Shown here in pieces: positions 1 to 5,803 of a stretch of DNA of 5,808 nt. Under the pieces are notes generated by a model. That model was not told the origin of the DNA, ran no database searches, and worked only from the letters and a program-made list of their open reading frames with translations. How positions within the stretch are numbered: the stretch's first letter is position 1; each line of letters starts with the position of its first letter. This stretch comes from Desulfobacterales bacterium (GTDB taxonomy: Bacteria; Desulfobacterota; Desulfobacteria; Desulfobacterales; C00003060), in assembly GCA_030629475.1 (NCBI GenBank), contig DAOVOU010000152.1, forward strand, positions 1 through 5,808, in the 5' to 3' direction. The position numbers were made by a program, and so were the translations under genes.

Positions 1-129
1 AGAACCCTTGTAACCGTAGTAGAAAGACTGGGCATTCGGGAGATGTAAGTCTCGATTTGCTTTAGCCGCGTTTGGCTGGTGATAGGAGATTTGATGTCTT
101 ATTCCCTGTTGCATCCGCACCGCAGTTGT

Positions 130-750
130 CTACTCTTTCTCCTTATCCTCTTTTGTTTCCGGGGCCTCTGCGTCTTCGTGTCCAGCCTTCGTTTCTTCGC
201 CGTCCTGCTTGCCTTCTAACTCCGAAGTGGCCTGTTTCTCCATTTCAGGCGCGGAGTGCTGAGCTGCCACCTCCGCGGTTTCGGCCTCTTTTGGCTTGTC
301 TGTTTCTTTAGCTTTTGCAGGAGCTTCCTTCTTGGCTTTGTCGAGTCCCTTCTTCGCCGCCCTGGACTCTTTCTTTTTTCGTTCCTTCTTTTCCTTCGAA
401 GCAACAAGCTCTATCAATGAAATAGGAGCTGCATCTCCCCGCCGCCTCCCTATCTTGACCACATTGGTGTAACCTCCGGCCCTGTTGCCGAAACGGTCCA
501 CCGCTTCTTCAAAGAGTTTGTGGACCACGGTCTTGTCTCTTATGACTGCCAGTGCCTGCCGTCGTGCATGGAGATCACCTCTTTTTGCCAGGGTAATCAC
601 GCGGTCGGCCCACCGCCTCAACTCCTTGGCCTTGGCATCCGTCGTCCGAATGCGGCCATGTTCGAAAAGGGAAGTCACCATGTTTCGGAACATGGCATTC
701 CGATGGCTTCCTGTGCGGTTCAGCTTTTTTCCCGCTTTTTGGTGTCTCAT
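130..750 (-). CDS. rplQ: 50S ribosomal protein L17 with long charged C-terminal tail
   Basis: L17 binds 23S rRNA near the exit side of the large subunit. Residues 1 to about 118 are a complete L17 core: the MRHQKAGKKLNRTGSHR start, the MVTSLFEHGRIRTTDAKAKELR segment, and the closing GGYTNVVKIGRRRGDAAPISLIEL. The protein then continues to 206 residues, whereas E. coli L17 has 127. The extra 88 or so residues are low-complexity Lys/Glu/Ala sequence, basic at first (about 119-155) and then acidic to the end, with no recognisable domain; they are probably disordered. The start ATG overlaps the rpoA stop by four bases (ATGA), with AAGGAG about 13 bases upstream inside rpoA, so translation is probably coupled. 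It is the last gene of the cluster here; no clear terminator is seen in the 129 bases after it. Confidence 0.96.
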   Translation of the reverse strand: MRHQKAGKKLNRTGSHRNAMFRNMVTSLFEHGRIRTTDAKAKELRRWADRVITLAKRGDLHARRQALAVIRDKTVVHKLFEEAVDRFGNRAGGYTNVVKIGRRRGDAAPISLIELVASKEKKERKKKESRAAKKGLDKAKKEAPAKAKETDKPKEAETAEVAAQHSAPEMEKQATSELEGKQDGEETKAGHEDAEAPETKEDKEKE

Positions 751-1778
751 GTATCGCTGCTTTCTCCTTCTTCAGCCTCTTCGTCGGGTGGGACATAGCC
801 ATCAACCTTCATACCAAGAGTCAGTCCCATTTCGACCAGAACTTCCTTAATTTCATTCAGTGACTTCCGACCAAAATTTTTAGTCTTGAGCATCTCGGCC
901 TCGGTCTTCTGGACCAATCCACCAATATATCGAATGTTCGCATTCTTCAGGCAGTTGGCAGAGCGAACCGAAAGTTCCAGTTCCTCAACACTCCGATAGA
1001 GGTTTTCGTTGAGGGGCTTTTCCTCCTCTTCCTCGCCTTCAGGTTCAGGCTCAGGCTCCACTTCTTCATCAAAGTTGATAAAGATGTTCATCTGTTCTTT
1101 GAGTATCTTTGCCGCATATGCCACAGCGTCTTCCGGCATAACACTACTATCAGTCCATACCTCAAGGGTGAGTTTGTCATAATCGGTCCTTTGACCAACC
1201 CGCGCATTCCCGACCACGTAGTTGACCCGCTTGATAGGTGAGAATACAGCATCTATCGGTATGGTGCCAATGGGATCGTTTTCTCCTTTATTCATGTCGG
1301 CCGGTACATATCCCTTGCCCGCCTTAGCCGTCATAGCCATATCCAGTTTTGCGTCCTTTGACAGGCTTGCAATATGATGCTCCGGGTTTAGTATCTCAAC
1401 ACCACCGTCAGAGATTATGTCCCCTGCCTTAACCTCACATTCTCCAGAGGCTTCGATCCGGAGCACCCTCGGCCCTGGATCAGACATTCGCAAGCGGACT
1501 TCTTTGAGATTCAATATGATCTCGGACATATCCTCAAGTACACCTGGTATAGCCGTAAACTCGTGCATGACGTTATCTGCCTTTATTGAGACAATGGCAG
1601 CACCGTGAAGTGAGGAAAGGAGGATTCTACGAAGCGCATTGCCGATCGTAATGCCAAAACCCCTTTCCAGGGGCTCACAGACAAACTTCGCGTAGAACGT
1701 CGTGCTGTCAGTGATCTCAATACCTCTCGGCTTGATCAGCTCGCGCCAATTCATGTACATAAGCTCATTTGATGACAT
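747..1778 (-). CDS. rpoA: DNA-directed RNA polymerase alpha subunit
   Basis: Alpha dimerises to start RNA polymerase assembly and, through its C-terminal domain, binds UP elements and activators. The product has 343 residues (E. coli 329). The N-terminal domain (about 10-238) contains the assembly motif GNALRRILLSS (46-56). A strongly acidic linker (about 238-253, EPEPEPEGEEEEE) leads to the C-terminal domain (about 258-326). There the DNA-contact residues matching E. coli Arg265, Asn268, Lys298 and Ser299 are Arg272, Asn275, Lys305 and Ser306. A second acidic tail ends the protein (332-343). I use the first ATG because GGAG lies eight bases upstream; Met7 and Met9 are in-frame alternatives with weaker sites. 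The leader contains two abutting hairpins that partly cover the ribosome site. The TGA overlaps the rplQ ATG (ATGA). Confidence 0.98.
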   Translation of the reverse strand: MSSNELMYMNWRELIKPRGIEITDSTTFYAKFVCEPLERGFGITIGNALRRILLSSLHGAAIVSIKADNVMHEFTAIPGVLEDMSEIILNLKEVRLRMSDPGPRVLRIEASGECEVKAGDIISDGGVEILNPEHHIASLSKDAKLDMAMTAKAGKGYVPADMNKGENDPIGTIPIDAVFSPIKRVNYVVGNARVGQRTDYDKLTLEVWTDSSVMPEDAVAYAAKILKEQMNIFINFDEEVEPEPEPEGEEEEEKPLNENLYRSVEELELSVRSANCLKNANIRYIGGLVQKTEAEMLKTKNFGRKSLNEIKEVLVEMGLTLGMKVDGYVPPDEEAEEGESSDT

Positions 1779-1787
1779 GCTTACTCT

Positions 1788-1820
1788 CCAAGTTTGATTC
1801 GAACTTGGGGGCTTTGCCCC
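1788..1820 (-). promoter_or_regulatory. Two abutting hairpins in the rpoA leader
   Basis: Read on the minus strand, GGGGC-AAA-GCCCC (1820-1808) forms a five-pair stem with a three-base loop. It is followed at once by CCAAGTT (1808-1802), a seven-base loop, and AACTTGG (1794-1788), a seven-pair stem sharing base 1808 with the first. The two could stack end on end. The last GG of the second stem is also the GG of the GGAG ribosome site of rpoA, so folding could limit initiation. No U-run follows, so this is not an intrinsic terminator. A possible third weak stem (GGAAA/TTTCC, 1847-1864) lies upstream. The regulatory role is inferred. Confidence 0.6.
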
Positions 1821-1871
1821 AATTACTTCATCATTCTATGCGGTAAGGAAAAAGGGGAATTTCCAAGACGT

Positions 1872-2501
1872 TTATTTAGAGTATAGTTCCACTATCAATT
1901 GCTCCTGAATCGGCATCGTCAATTCTTCCCGGGTGGGATAGGCCTTGACCGTTCCCCTGAAATGTTCCTTTGAAAGTTCAAGCCATACCGGAATACCGCG
2001 CCGCACCACAGCATCCATAGCATCGGAAATGACGGCCATCTTTCGACTCTTCTCCCGCACCTCTATTACGTCACCTACCTTTACCAGGTAAGACGGAATA
2101 TTCATTTTTTGGCCGTTCACCATGAAGTGGTTATGGCGTACTAACTGCCTGCCCTGTGCTCGGGCATTAACAAATCCCAAACGATAGACCACATTGTCCA
2201 GGCGCCGTTCCAGAAAAATCAAAAGATTGGTACCGGTTATGCCTCGTGCACGTTCCGCTTTCTTGAACAAGCCACGAAACTGGCCTTCCAGCAAGCCATA
2301 CATGCGTTTGACTTTCTGCTTCTCCCGAAGTTGGATGCCGTAGTCGGAGAACTTCCGCCGTCGCCGCTGTCCGTGCTGACCCGGGGCATACCCTCTACGG
2401 TCAAAGGCACATTTGTCAGAATAACATCGATCTCCCTTTAAAAACATCTTCAGGTCTTCACGCCGGCACAGCCTGCATACCGAACCGATATATCGTCCCA
2501 A
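1872..2501 (-). CDS. rpsD: 30S ribosomal protein S4 (zinc-binding type)
   Basis: S4 is a primary 16S rRNA binder that nucleates assembly of the 30S body and helps line the mRNA entry channel; in E. coli it also represses translation of the alpha operon. The 209-residue product has an N-terminal knuckle with Cys9, Cys12, Cys26 and Cys31 (C-X2-C-X13-C-X4-C), the zinc-binding form absent from E. coli S4. The RNA-binding S4 domain spans about residues 98-160 and includes ERRLDNVVYRLGF and RQLVRHNHFMVNG. The start codon is TTG, giving the conserved GRYIG N-terminus, with AGGAGG six bases upstream. The gene is 13 bases after rpsK and 93 bases before rpoA. Whether this S4 regulates the cluster cannot be told from the sequence, but the structured rpoA leader lies directly downstream. 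Confidence 0.98.
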   Translation of the reverse strand: MGRYIGSVCRLCRREDLKMFLKGDRCYSDKCAFDRRGYAPGQHGQRRRRKFSDYGIQLREKQKVKRMYGLLEGQFRGLFKKAERARGITGTNLLIFLERRLDNVVYRLGFVNARAQGRQLVRHNHFMVNGQKMNIPSYLVKVGDVIEVREKSRKMAVISDAMDAVVRRGIPVWLELSKEHFRGTVKAYPTREELTMPIQEQLIVELYSK

Positions 2502-2507
2502 AATAGT

Positions 2508-2513
2508 CCTCCT
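2508..2513 (-). promoter_or_regulatory. Ribosome binding site deciding the TTG start of rpsD
   Basis: The minus strand reads AGGAGG six bases before TTG at 2501, just after the rpsK stop codon. It supports the TTG start, which yields the conserved S4 N-terminus GRYIG. Confidence 0.9.
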
Positions 2514-2514
2514 T

Positions 2515-2898
2515 TCACACCCTGCGCCGCTTGGGTGGACGACAGCCGTTGTGCGGAATGGGGGTCACATCTTTGATCAAAACAACGTTAAACCCTGCTG
2601 CCTGAAGGGCGCGCAAAGCAGCCTCCCGACCTGCACCTGGACCCTTTACATAGACCTCAACGTTTCTCATGCCGTGTTCCATGGCCTTCTTGGCGGCATC
2701 CGCCGCCGCCAGTTGAGCGGCAAAAGGGGTACTTTTCCGCGAACCCTTGAAACCCTGCGTCCCCGCACTGGACCATGCCACCACATTACCCACAGGATCA
2801 GTGATGGTCACGATCGTATTGTTGAATGTAGACTGGATATGGGCTATCCCATTTAGGATGTGCTTCTTTTCTTTCTTTTTTCGAGAGGGCTTTGCCAT
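2515..2898 (-). CDS. rpsK: 30S ribosomal protein S11
   Basis: S11 lies on the platform of the small subunit, near the E site and the 3' end of 16S rRNA. The 127-residue length is close to the E. coli protein. Visible family features are the HIQSTFNNTIVTITD strand region (about 20-34), the WSSAGTQGFKGSRKSTPFAA core, VKGPGAGREAALRAL, and the basic C-terminal HNGCRPPKRRRV. The Asn117-Gly118 pair corresponds to the site reported to form isoaspartate in E. coli S11. The first residues are Lys-rich (KPSRKKKEKK). The ATG is 18 bases after rpsM; the AGGAGG site overlaps the rpsM stop and sits about 14 bases from the ATG, longer than usual. rpsD starts 13 bases after the TGA. Confidence 0.98.
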   Translation of the reverse strand: MAKPSRKKKEKKHILNGIAHIQSTFNNTIVTITDPVGNVVAWSSAGTQGFKGSRKSTPFAAQLAAADAAKKAMEHGMRNVEVYVKGPGAGREAALRALQAAGFNVVLIKDVTPIPHNGCRPPKRRRV

Positions 2899-2912
2899 AA
2901 TGTGCGTATACT

Positions 2913-2918
2913 CCTCCT
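2913..2918 (-). promoter_or_regulatory. Ribosome binding site of rpsK overlapping the rpsM stop
   Basis: The minus strand reads TAGGAGGAG, in which TAG is the rpsM stop and AGGAGG the rpsK site. Spacing to the ATG is about 14 bases (12 if the shifted GAGGAG is used). The overlap suggests that ribosomes finishing rpsM help start rpsK. Confidence 0.75.
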
Positions 2919-3288
2919 ATCTCTTTCTCTTTCTCACAACACTGCGACGTGGTCCCTTCCGGGTCCTGGCATTGGTACTGGTTCGCTGCCCTCGAACGGG
3001 AAGTGATTTTCGGTGCCTGAGACCACGGTAGCAGCCCAGTTCCATCAGTCGCTTCACGTTCATAGAGACTTCAGTGCGAAGCTCTCCTTCAACTTTGTGG
3101 TGGTTATCAATGATCTTACGGATGGCCGTAACCTGGTCTTCTCCTAATTGATCCGTCTTTGTGTCAAGGTCTATACCGGCCTCCCGTAATATCTTCCTCG
3201 ATGTGCTGCGCCCAATTCCGTAAACATAGGTCAGACCTATCTCAGCCCGTTTATTTTTCGGCAAATCAACGCCTGCAATCCGTGCCAA
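2917..3288 (-). CDS. rpsM: 30S ribosomal protein S13
   Basis: S13 sits in the head of the small subunit, contacts the P-site tRNA and forms intersubunit bridges to the large subunit. The 123-residue product (E. coli 118) opens with the canonical ARIAGVDLP, has the helix-two-turn-helix region over about residues 10-70, and carries the family signature from GCYRGLRHRK to NARTRKGPRR, followed by a basic tail ending RKRKR. The start codon is TTG rather than ATG. It is supported by the exact family N-terminus and by a GGGAGG ribosome site seven bases upstream. The gene follows a 143-base spacer filled with heptamer repeats, the longest gap inside the cluster. Its TAG stop overlaps the AGGAGG that serves rpsK. 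Confidence 0.98.
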   Translation of the reverse strand: MARIAGVDLPKNKRAEIGLTYVYGIGRSTSRKILREAGIDLDTKTDQLGEDQVTAIRKIIDNHHKVEGELRTEVSMNVKRLMELGCYRGLRHRKSLPVRGQRTSTNARTRKGPRRSVVRKRKR

Positions 3289-3295
3289 TCTGTTG

Positions 3296-3301
3296 CCTCC
3301 C
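3296..3301 (-). promoter_or_regulatory. Ribosome binding site deciding the TTG start of rpsM
   Basis: The minus strand reads GGGAGG seven bases before TTG at 3288. This strong Shine-Dalgarno at ideal distance, with the canonical S13 N-terminus right after it, fixes the non-ATG start. Confidence 0.9.
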
Positions 3302-3310
3302 TTGGGTTTC

Positions 3311-3429
3311 GTTATTCGTCACTGGTCACTGGTCATTTGTTGCTCGTTGCTGGATACTTGATTCTGGATTCTGGTTATTCGTTTCACCTTCTTTCAAATC
3401 CAAAATCCGCATTCCGCATTCCGCAATCG
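3311..3429. repeat. Degenerate heptamer array between rpmJ and rpsM
   Basis: The plus strand divides into 17 consecutive 7-base units without a phase break. The first eleven (3311-3387) all begin with G, have a pyrimidine at position 5 and T at position 6 in ten of eleven. Exact tandem pairs are GTCACTG at 3318 and 3325, and GATTCTG at 3360 and 3367; GTTGCTC/GTTGCTG at 3339/3346 differ by one base, and GTTATTC opens at 3311 and recurs at 3374. The remaining units drift to a second flavour, with CATTCCG repeated at 3410 and 3417. The array fills nearly the whole spacer from the rpsM ribosome site to the rpmJ stop codon. Function is unknown. Heptameric intergenic repeats are known from cyanobacteria and from Beggiatoaceae; a link to those is only by analogy. 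Confidence 0.85.
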
Positions 3430-3431
3430 AA

Positions 3432-3545
3432 TCACCCTTGCCTTTGCTTATGTCTCTTATTCTCGCAAATGACTCTGACTATCCCCTTGCGACGAATGAT
3501 CTTACACTTGCTGCATATCTTCTTTACCGATGCCCTTACTTTCAT
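3432..3545 (-). CDS. rpmJ: 50S ribosomal protein L36 (zinc-binding type)
   Basis: This 37-residue gene was found by translating the gap between map and rpsM by hand. The product starts MKVRASVKKICSKCK and ends in KQRQG, typical of L36, the smallest protein of the large subunit, which binds 23S rRNA near its 3' half. The zinc ligands Cys11, Cys14, Cys27 and His32 are all present, making this the C+ form; zinc-free paralogues used during zinc starvation lack them. The ATG is preceded by a purine-rich ribosome site containing AAGGAAAGG, and the gap to the map stop is 23 bases. infA, which sits between map and rpmJ in many bacteria, is missing. Downstream, the gene runs straight into a period-7 repeat array. 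Confidence 0.97.
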   Translation of the reverse strand: MKVRASVKKICSKCKIIRRKGIVRVICENKRHKQRQG

Positions 3546-3568
3546 CTTTTCCTTTCCTTGAACCTGAA

Positions 3569-4339
3569 TCAGTTCTTCTTTGATGCTTTCCCGGTCGCAG
3601 CACTCAAAATGACCGGCCCATCTGCTGTAATTGCAACAGTATGCTCAAAATGGGCCGACAAACTCCCATCTTCTGTTACTGCTGTCCATCCGTCTTCTAA
3701 GGTCTTTACCTCATAACTGCCAGCATTAACCATTGGCTCAATAGCGAGAACCATGCCTGGTTTCAAGCGAATGCCCATACCCGGTTTACCATAATTAGGT
3801 ATCTGAGGATCTTCATGCAATGCCTTTCCTATGCCATGTCCTACGAATTTCCTTACAACCGAGAACCCGGCTGCCTCCGCATGGCTCTGAATAGCGTGAG
3901 AGATATCAGACAACCGTTTACCTGGTATCGCCTGCTCAATGCCCAGGAAAAGGGCTTCTTTGGTGGCTTTCATCAGTCGCAACGCAACATCCGATACCTT
4001 GCCCACAGGCACAGTAATGGCGGCATCCCCATAATAATCATTATAGAAAATACCAAAATCCATGCTGAGTATGTCCCCTTCCTTAAGGGGACGTCTGGAT
4101 GGAAAACCGTGGACGACTTGCTGGTTAACTGATGTACACAGGCTATACGGATAACCCCGATATCCCTTAAAACCAGGCTTGGCATTTCTCGCAAGGGCCA
4201 GTTTCTCGGAAATCTTATCTAGTGTCAATGTATCGATGCCAGGTTCGACTTTCTGCCGCAGAATTTCAAGGATCTCTGCCACCATGACATTGCTCTGGCG
4301 GATTTTTTCAATCTCGCTTGGAGATTTCAAGATGACCAT
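3569..4339 (-). CDS. map: Methionine aminopeptidase, type I (M24A)
   Basis: This cytosolic metalloenzyme removes the initiator Met from nascent proteins whose second residue is small. At 256 residues it matches the short class Ia form with no N-terminal zinc finger extension. The five metal ligands of the pita-bread fold are all present: Asp94 (in SMDFG), Asp105 (in YYGDAA), His168 (in FVGHGIG), Glu201 (in IEPM) and Glu232 (in FEHT). The substrate-site histidines His77 (VVHGFP) and His175 (ALHEDP) are also there, so it should be active. The ATG lies one base after the secY stop (TGA-c-ATG), and an AGGGGA ribosome site about ten bases upstream sits inside the end of secY, which suggests translational coupling. 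In many bacteria adk lies between secY and map; here it does not. The C-terminus ends in a short Lys-rich tail. Confidence 0.98.
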   Translation of the reverse strand: MVILKSPSEIEKIRQSNVMVAEILEILRQKVEPGIDTLTLDKISEKLALARNAKPGFKGYRGYPYSLCTSVNQQVVHGFPSRRPLKEGDILSMDFGIFYNDYYGDAAITVPVGKVSDVALRLMKATKEALFLGIEQAIPGKRLSDISHAIQSHAEAAGFSVVRKFVGHGIGKALHEDPQIPNYGKPGMGIRLKPGMVLAIEPMVNAGSYEVKTLEDGWTAVTEDGSLSAHFEHTVAITADGPVILSAATGKASKKN

Positions 4340-4340
4340 G

Positions 4341-5651
4341 TCAATGTCGTCCCCTAATAGCCCCTCCTTTTTTTATGAAACCCTCGTAGTGTCGAGCCAG
4401 CATGTGGCTTTCCATCTGACTGATGGTGTCTATGGCCACGCCCACCACGATCAAAAGGGCAGTGCCTCCGAAGTAGAAAGGGACATTAAACCTGGCAATC
4501 AACACGGTAGGCAATACGCAAACCGCTGACACGTATAAGGCCCCGCCAAAGGTTATACGTGTAAGCACCCTGTCGATATAGTCAGCTGTGCGCTTGCCGG
4601 GCCTGATGCCGGGGATATAGCCGCCGTATTTTTTCATGTTGTCAGCCACATCAACCGGATTGAAAGTAACGGCAGTATAAAAATAACAGAAAAAGATGAT
4701 AAAGCCCACAAACACAAGGTTGTATACGATGCCGCCGGGTGTCATGGCCTGGGCAACGCTTTGCATCCACGGAACATTTATGAAATTAGCCACCGTGGCC
4801 GGAAACATAATGATAGAAGACGCAAAAATGGGCGGAATCACGCCCGACGTATTAATCTTAAGGGGCAGATGGGTGCTCTGGCCGCCGTACATCCTGCGGC
4901 CAACTATCCGTTTGGCATATTGTACTGGAATCCGCCGCTGGCCCCGCTCCATAAATATGATAATCCCTACGACTACGACCATTAGCGCGACCACCACCAA
5001 CACCAGAAAAGCCCCCATCTCGCCGGTTTTCATCAAACGGAAGGTGTTGCCAACCGCACTCGGCATGCGCGCCACAATACCTGCAAATATAATAAGGGAT
5101 ATCCCATTGCCGATTCCCCGCTCAGTTATCTGCTCCCCAAGCCACATGATAAAGGCCGTACCGGCGGTCAGGGTAAGCACTGTCATAAACCGAAAGCTCC
5201 AGCCAGGATGGGCAACTACCGCTGCTCCGTCAGGCGCGCTCATGCTCTCAAGCCCGATGCTGATTCCGAACCCCTGGATTATACTCAGAATAACTGTGCC
5301 GTAACGAGTATACTGCGTAATCTTTTTCCGCCCGGACTCTCCTTCCTTGGATAGCCTGTCCAGGTGGGGAATGACCACGGTCAGAAGCTGCAATATGATC
5401 GAGGCGCTTATGTACGGCATGATCCCCAGAGCAAATACCGAAAGCCGCTCAAGGGCGCCACCCGAAAACATATCAAAGAGCCCTAAGAGAGTCCCCCGGG
5501 CACGGGCAAAAAACGTGCTAAGGGCATCTGCGTCGATCCCGGGCGTCGGCACTGCACATCCGATACGATACACCATCAACATCCCGAAGGTGAATAGAAT
5601 GCGCTTTTTTAACTCAGGGATCTTGAAGATATTTTGAAAACCACCGACCAT
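4341..5651 (-). CDS. secY: Protein translocase channel subunit SecY
   Basis: SecY is the inner-membrane channel of the Sec translocon; with SecE and SecG it passes unfolded preproteins driven by SecA and inserts membrane proteins from the ribosome. The protein has 436 residues (E. coli 443) and I place ten membrane segments near residues 17-37, 70-95, 117-135, 153-172, 182-200, 213-235, 268-290, 309-330, 366-386 and 392-410. The plug region lies around 38-68, the conserved TERGIGNGIS stretch is at 176-185, and the cytosolic C5 loop carries GIRPG (348-352), where an Arg important for SecA-driven export sits in E. coli. The start is well fixed: an in-frame TAA lies 24 bases upstream and the next Met (24) would delete half of the first helix. 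No Shine-Dalgarno is seen; a 9-mer repeat abuts the ATG. rplO, the usual upstream neighbour, is absent from the visible 157 bases. The stop is one base before map. Confidence 0.98.
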   Translation of the reverse strand: MVGGFQNIFKIPELKKRILFTFGMLMVYRIGCAVPTPGIDADALSTFFARARGTLLGLFDMFSGGALERLSVFALGIMPYISASIILQLLTVVIPHLDRLSKEGESGRKKITQYTRYGTVILSIIQGFGISIGLESMSAPDGAAVVAHPGWSFRFMTVLTLTAGTAFIMWLGEQITERGIGNGISLIIFAGIVARMPSAVGNTFRLMKTGEMGAFLVLVVVALMVVVVGIIIFMERGQRRIPVQYAKRIVGRRMYGGQSTHLPLKINTSGVIPPIFASSIIMFPATVANFINVPWMQSVAQAMTPGGIVYNLVFVGFIIFFCYFYTAVTFNPVDVADNMKKYGGYIPGIRPGKRTADYIDRVLTRITFGGALYVSAVCVLPTVLIARFNVPFYFGGTALLIVVGVAIDTISQMESHMLARHYEGFIKKGGAIRGRH

Positions 5652-5678
5652 TTGTGTTTGTTGTGTTTGTTGTGTTTA
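5652..5678. repeat. Three tandem 9-mers abutting the secY start
   Basis: On the plus strand TTGTGTTTG occurs at 5652 and 5661, with a third copy TTGTGTTTA at 5670. On the coding strand this makes an A/C-only leader, CAAACACAA repeated, running directly into the secY ATG. It contains no Shine-Dalgarno and should be unstructured. The third copy supplies an in-frame TAA, so the repeat is not part of the protein. Confidence 0.9.
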
Positions 5679-5680
5679 AG

Positions 5681-5745
5681 GAGCAAAGCGCATAGCGCAC
5701 GGCGCATGATGTTCTTATCCTTTGCTCTCTGCGCTATGCACCATG
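5681..5745. repeat. Facing heptamer arrays with complementary arms
   Basis: On the plus strand 5683-5710 divides into GCAAAGC, GCATAGC, GCACGGC and GCATGAT. On the minus strand 5739-5719 gives the same family: GCATAGC, GCAGAGA, GCAAAGG. The two arrays face each other around a short A/T-rich centre. Perfect complementary arms are GAGCAAAG (5681-5688) with CTTTGCTC (5720-5727), and GCATAGCGCA (5690-5699) with TGCGCTATGC (5730-5739). Because the arms come in the order A-B-A'-B', both cannot form in a simple hairpin; they would be alternative stems or a pseudoknot. It resembles a dispersed intergenic repeat element; the function is unknown. Confidence 0.75.
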
Positions 5746-5786
5746 GGGTGTAATTCAAGACTGTTGGTTGAGCGAACACAGTAAAA

Positions 5787-5803
5787 TCCCCCCTAACCCC
5801 CCT
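5787..5803. repeat. Paired C6 runs at the window edge
   Basis: Two runs of six C (5788-5793 and 5797-5802) are separated by TAA, flanked by T on each side. The minus strand thus carries two G6 runs. It looks like one arm of a dispersed C-rich repeat cut off by the window end, but the other arm is not visible. No rplO reading frame passes through this stretch: the three minus frames hit stops within it or shortly after. Confidence 0.5.

Noticed and set aside
1..114. Open minus-strand frame from ATG at 114 to the window edge (38 codons, beginning MQQGIRHQIS)
   Set aside because: It has no good ribosome site and no recognisable protein similarity, and 38 stop-free codons are not rare by chance. 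The true extent is hidden by the window edge.
1..129. Terminator after rplQ
   Set aside because: Only short imperfect inverted repeats (AGCC/GGCT, AGACT/AGTCT) are visible and none is followed by a T-run on the minus strand.
1788..1820. Intrinsic terminator between rpsD and rpoA
   Set aside because: The stems are not followed by a U-run on the minus strand, and rpoA begins within nine bases of the last stem.
3311..3429. CRISPR array
   Set aside because: Units are 7 bases long, degenerate and contiguous, with no spacers and no cas genes nearby.
3159..3716. 185-codon plus-strand open frame across the rpmJ-rpsM region
   Set aside because: It is the complement of rpsM, the period-7 array, rpmJ and the end of map. 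Its low-complexity translation resembles no protein and it has no ribosome site.
4696..5304. 202-codon plus-strand open frame opposite secY
   Set aside because: It is an antisense shadow of a clearly genuine secY; its translation is rich in Ile, Thr and Pro and lacks family features.
5679..5780. Sigma-70 promoter for secY (TTGAAT near 5757 on the minus strand)
   Set aside because: No acceptable -10 hexamer lies 16-18 bases downstream; the region is dominated by repeats.
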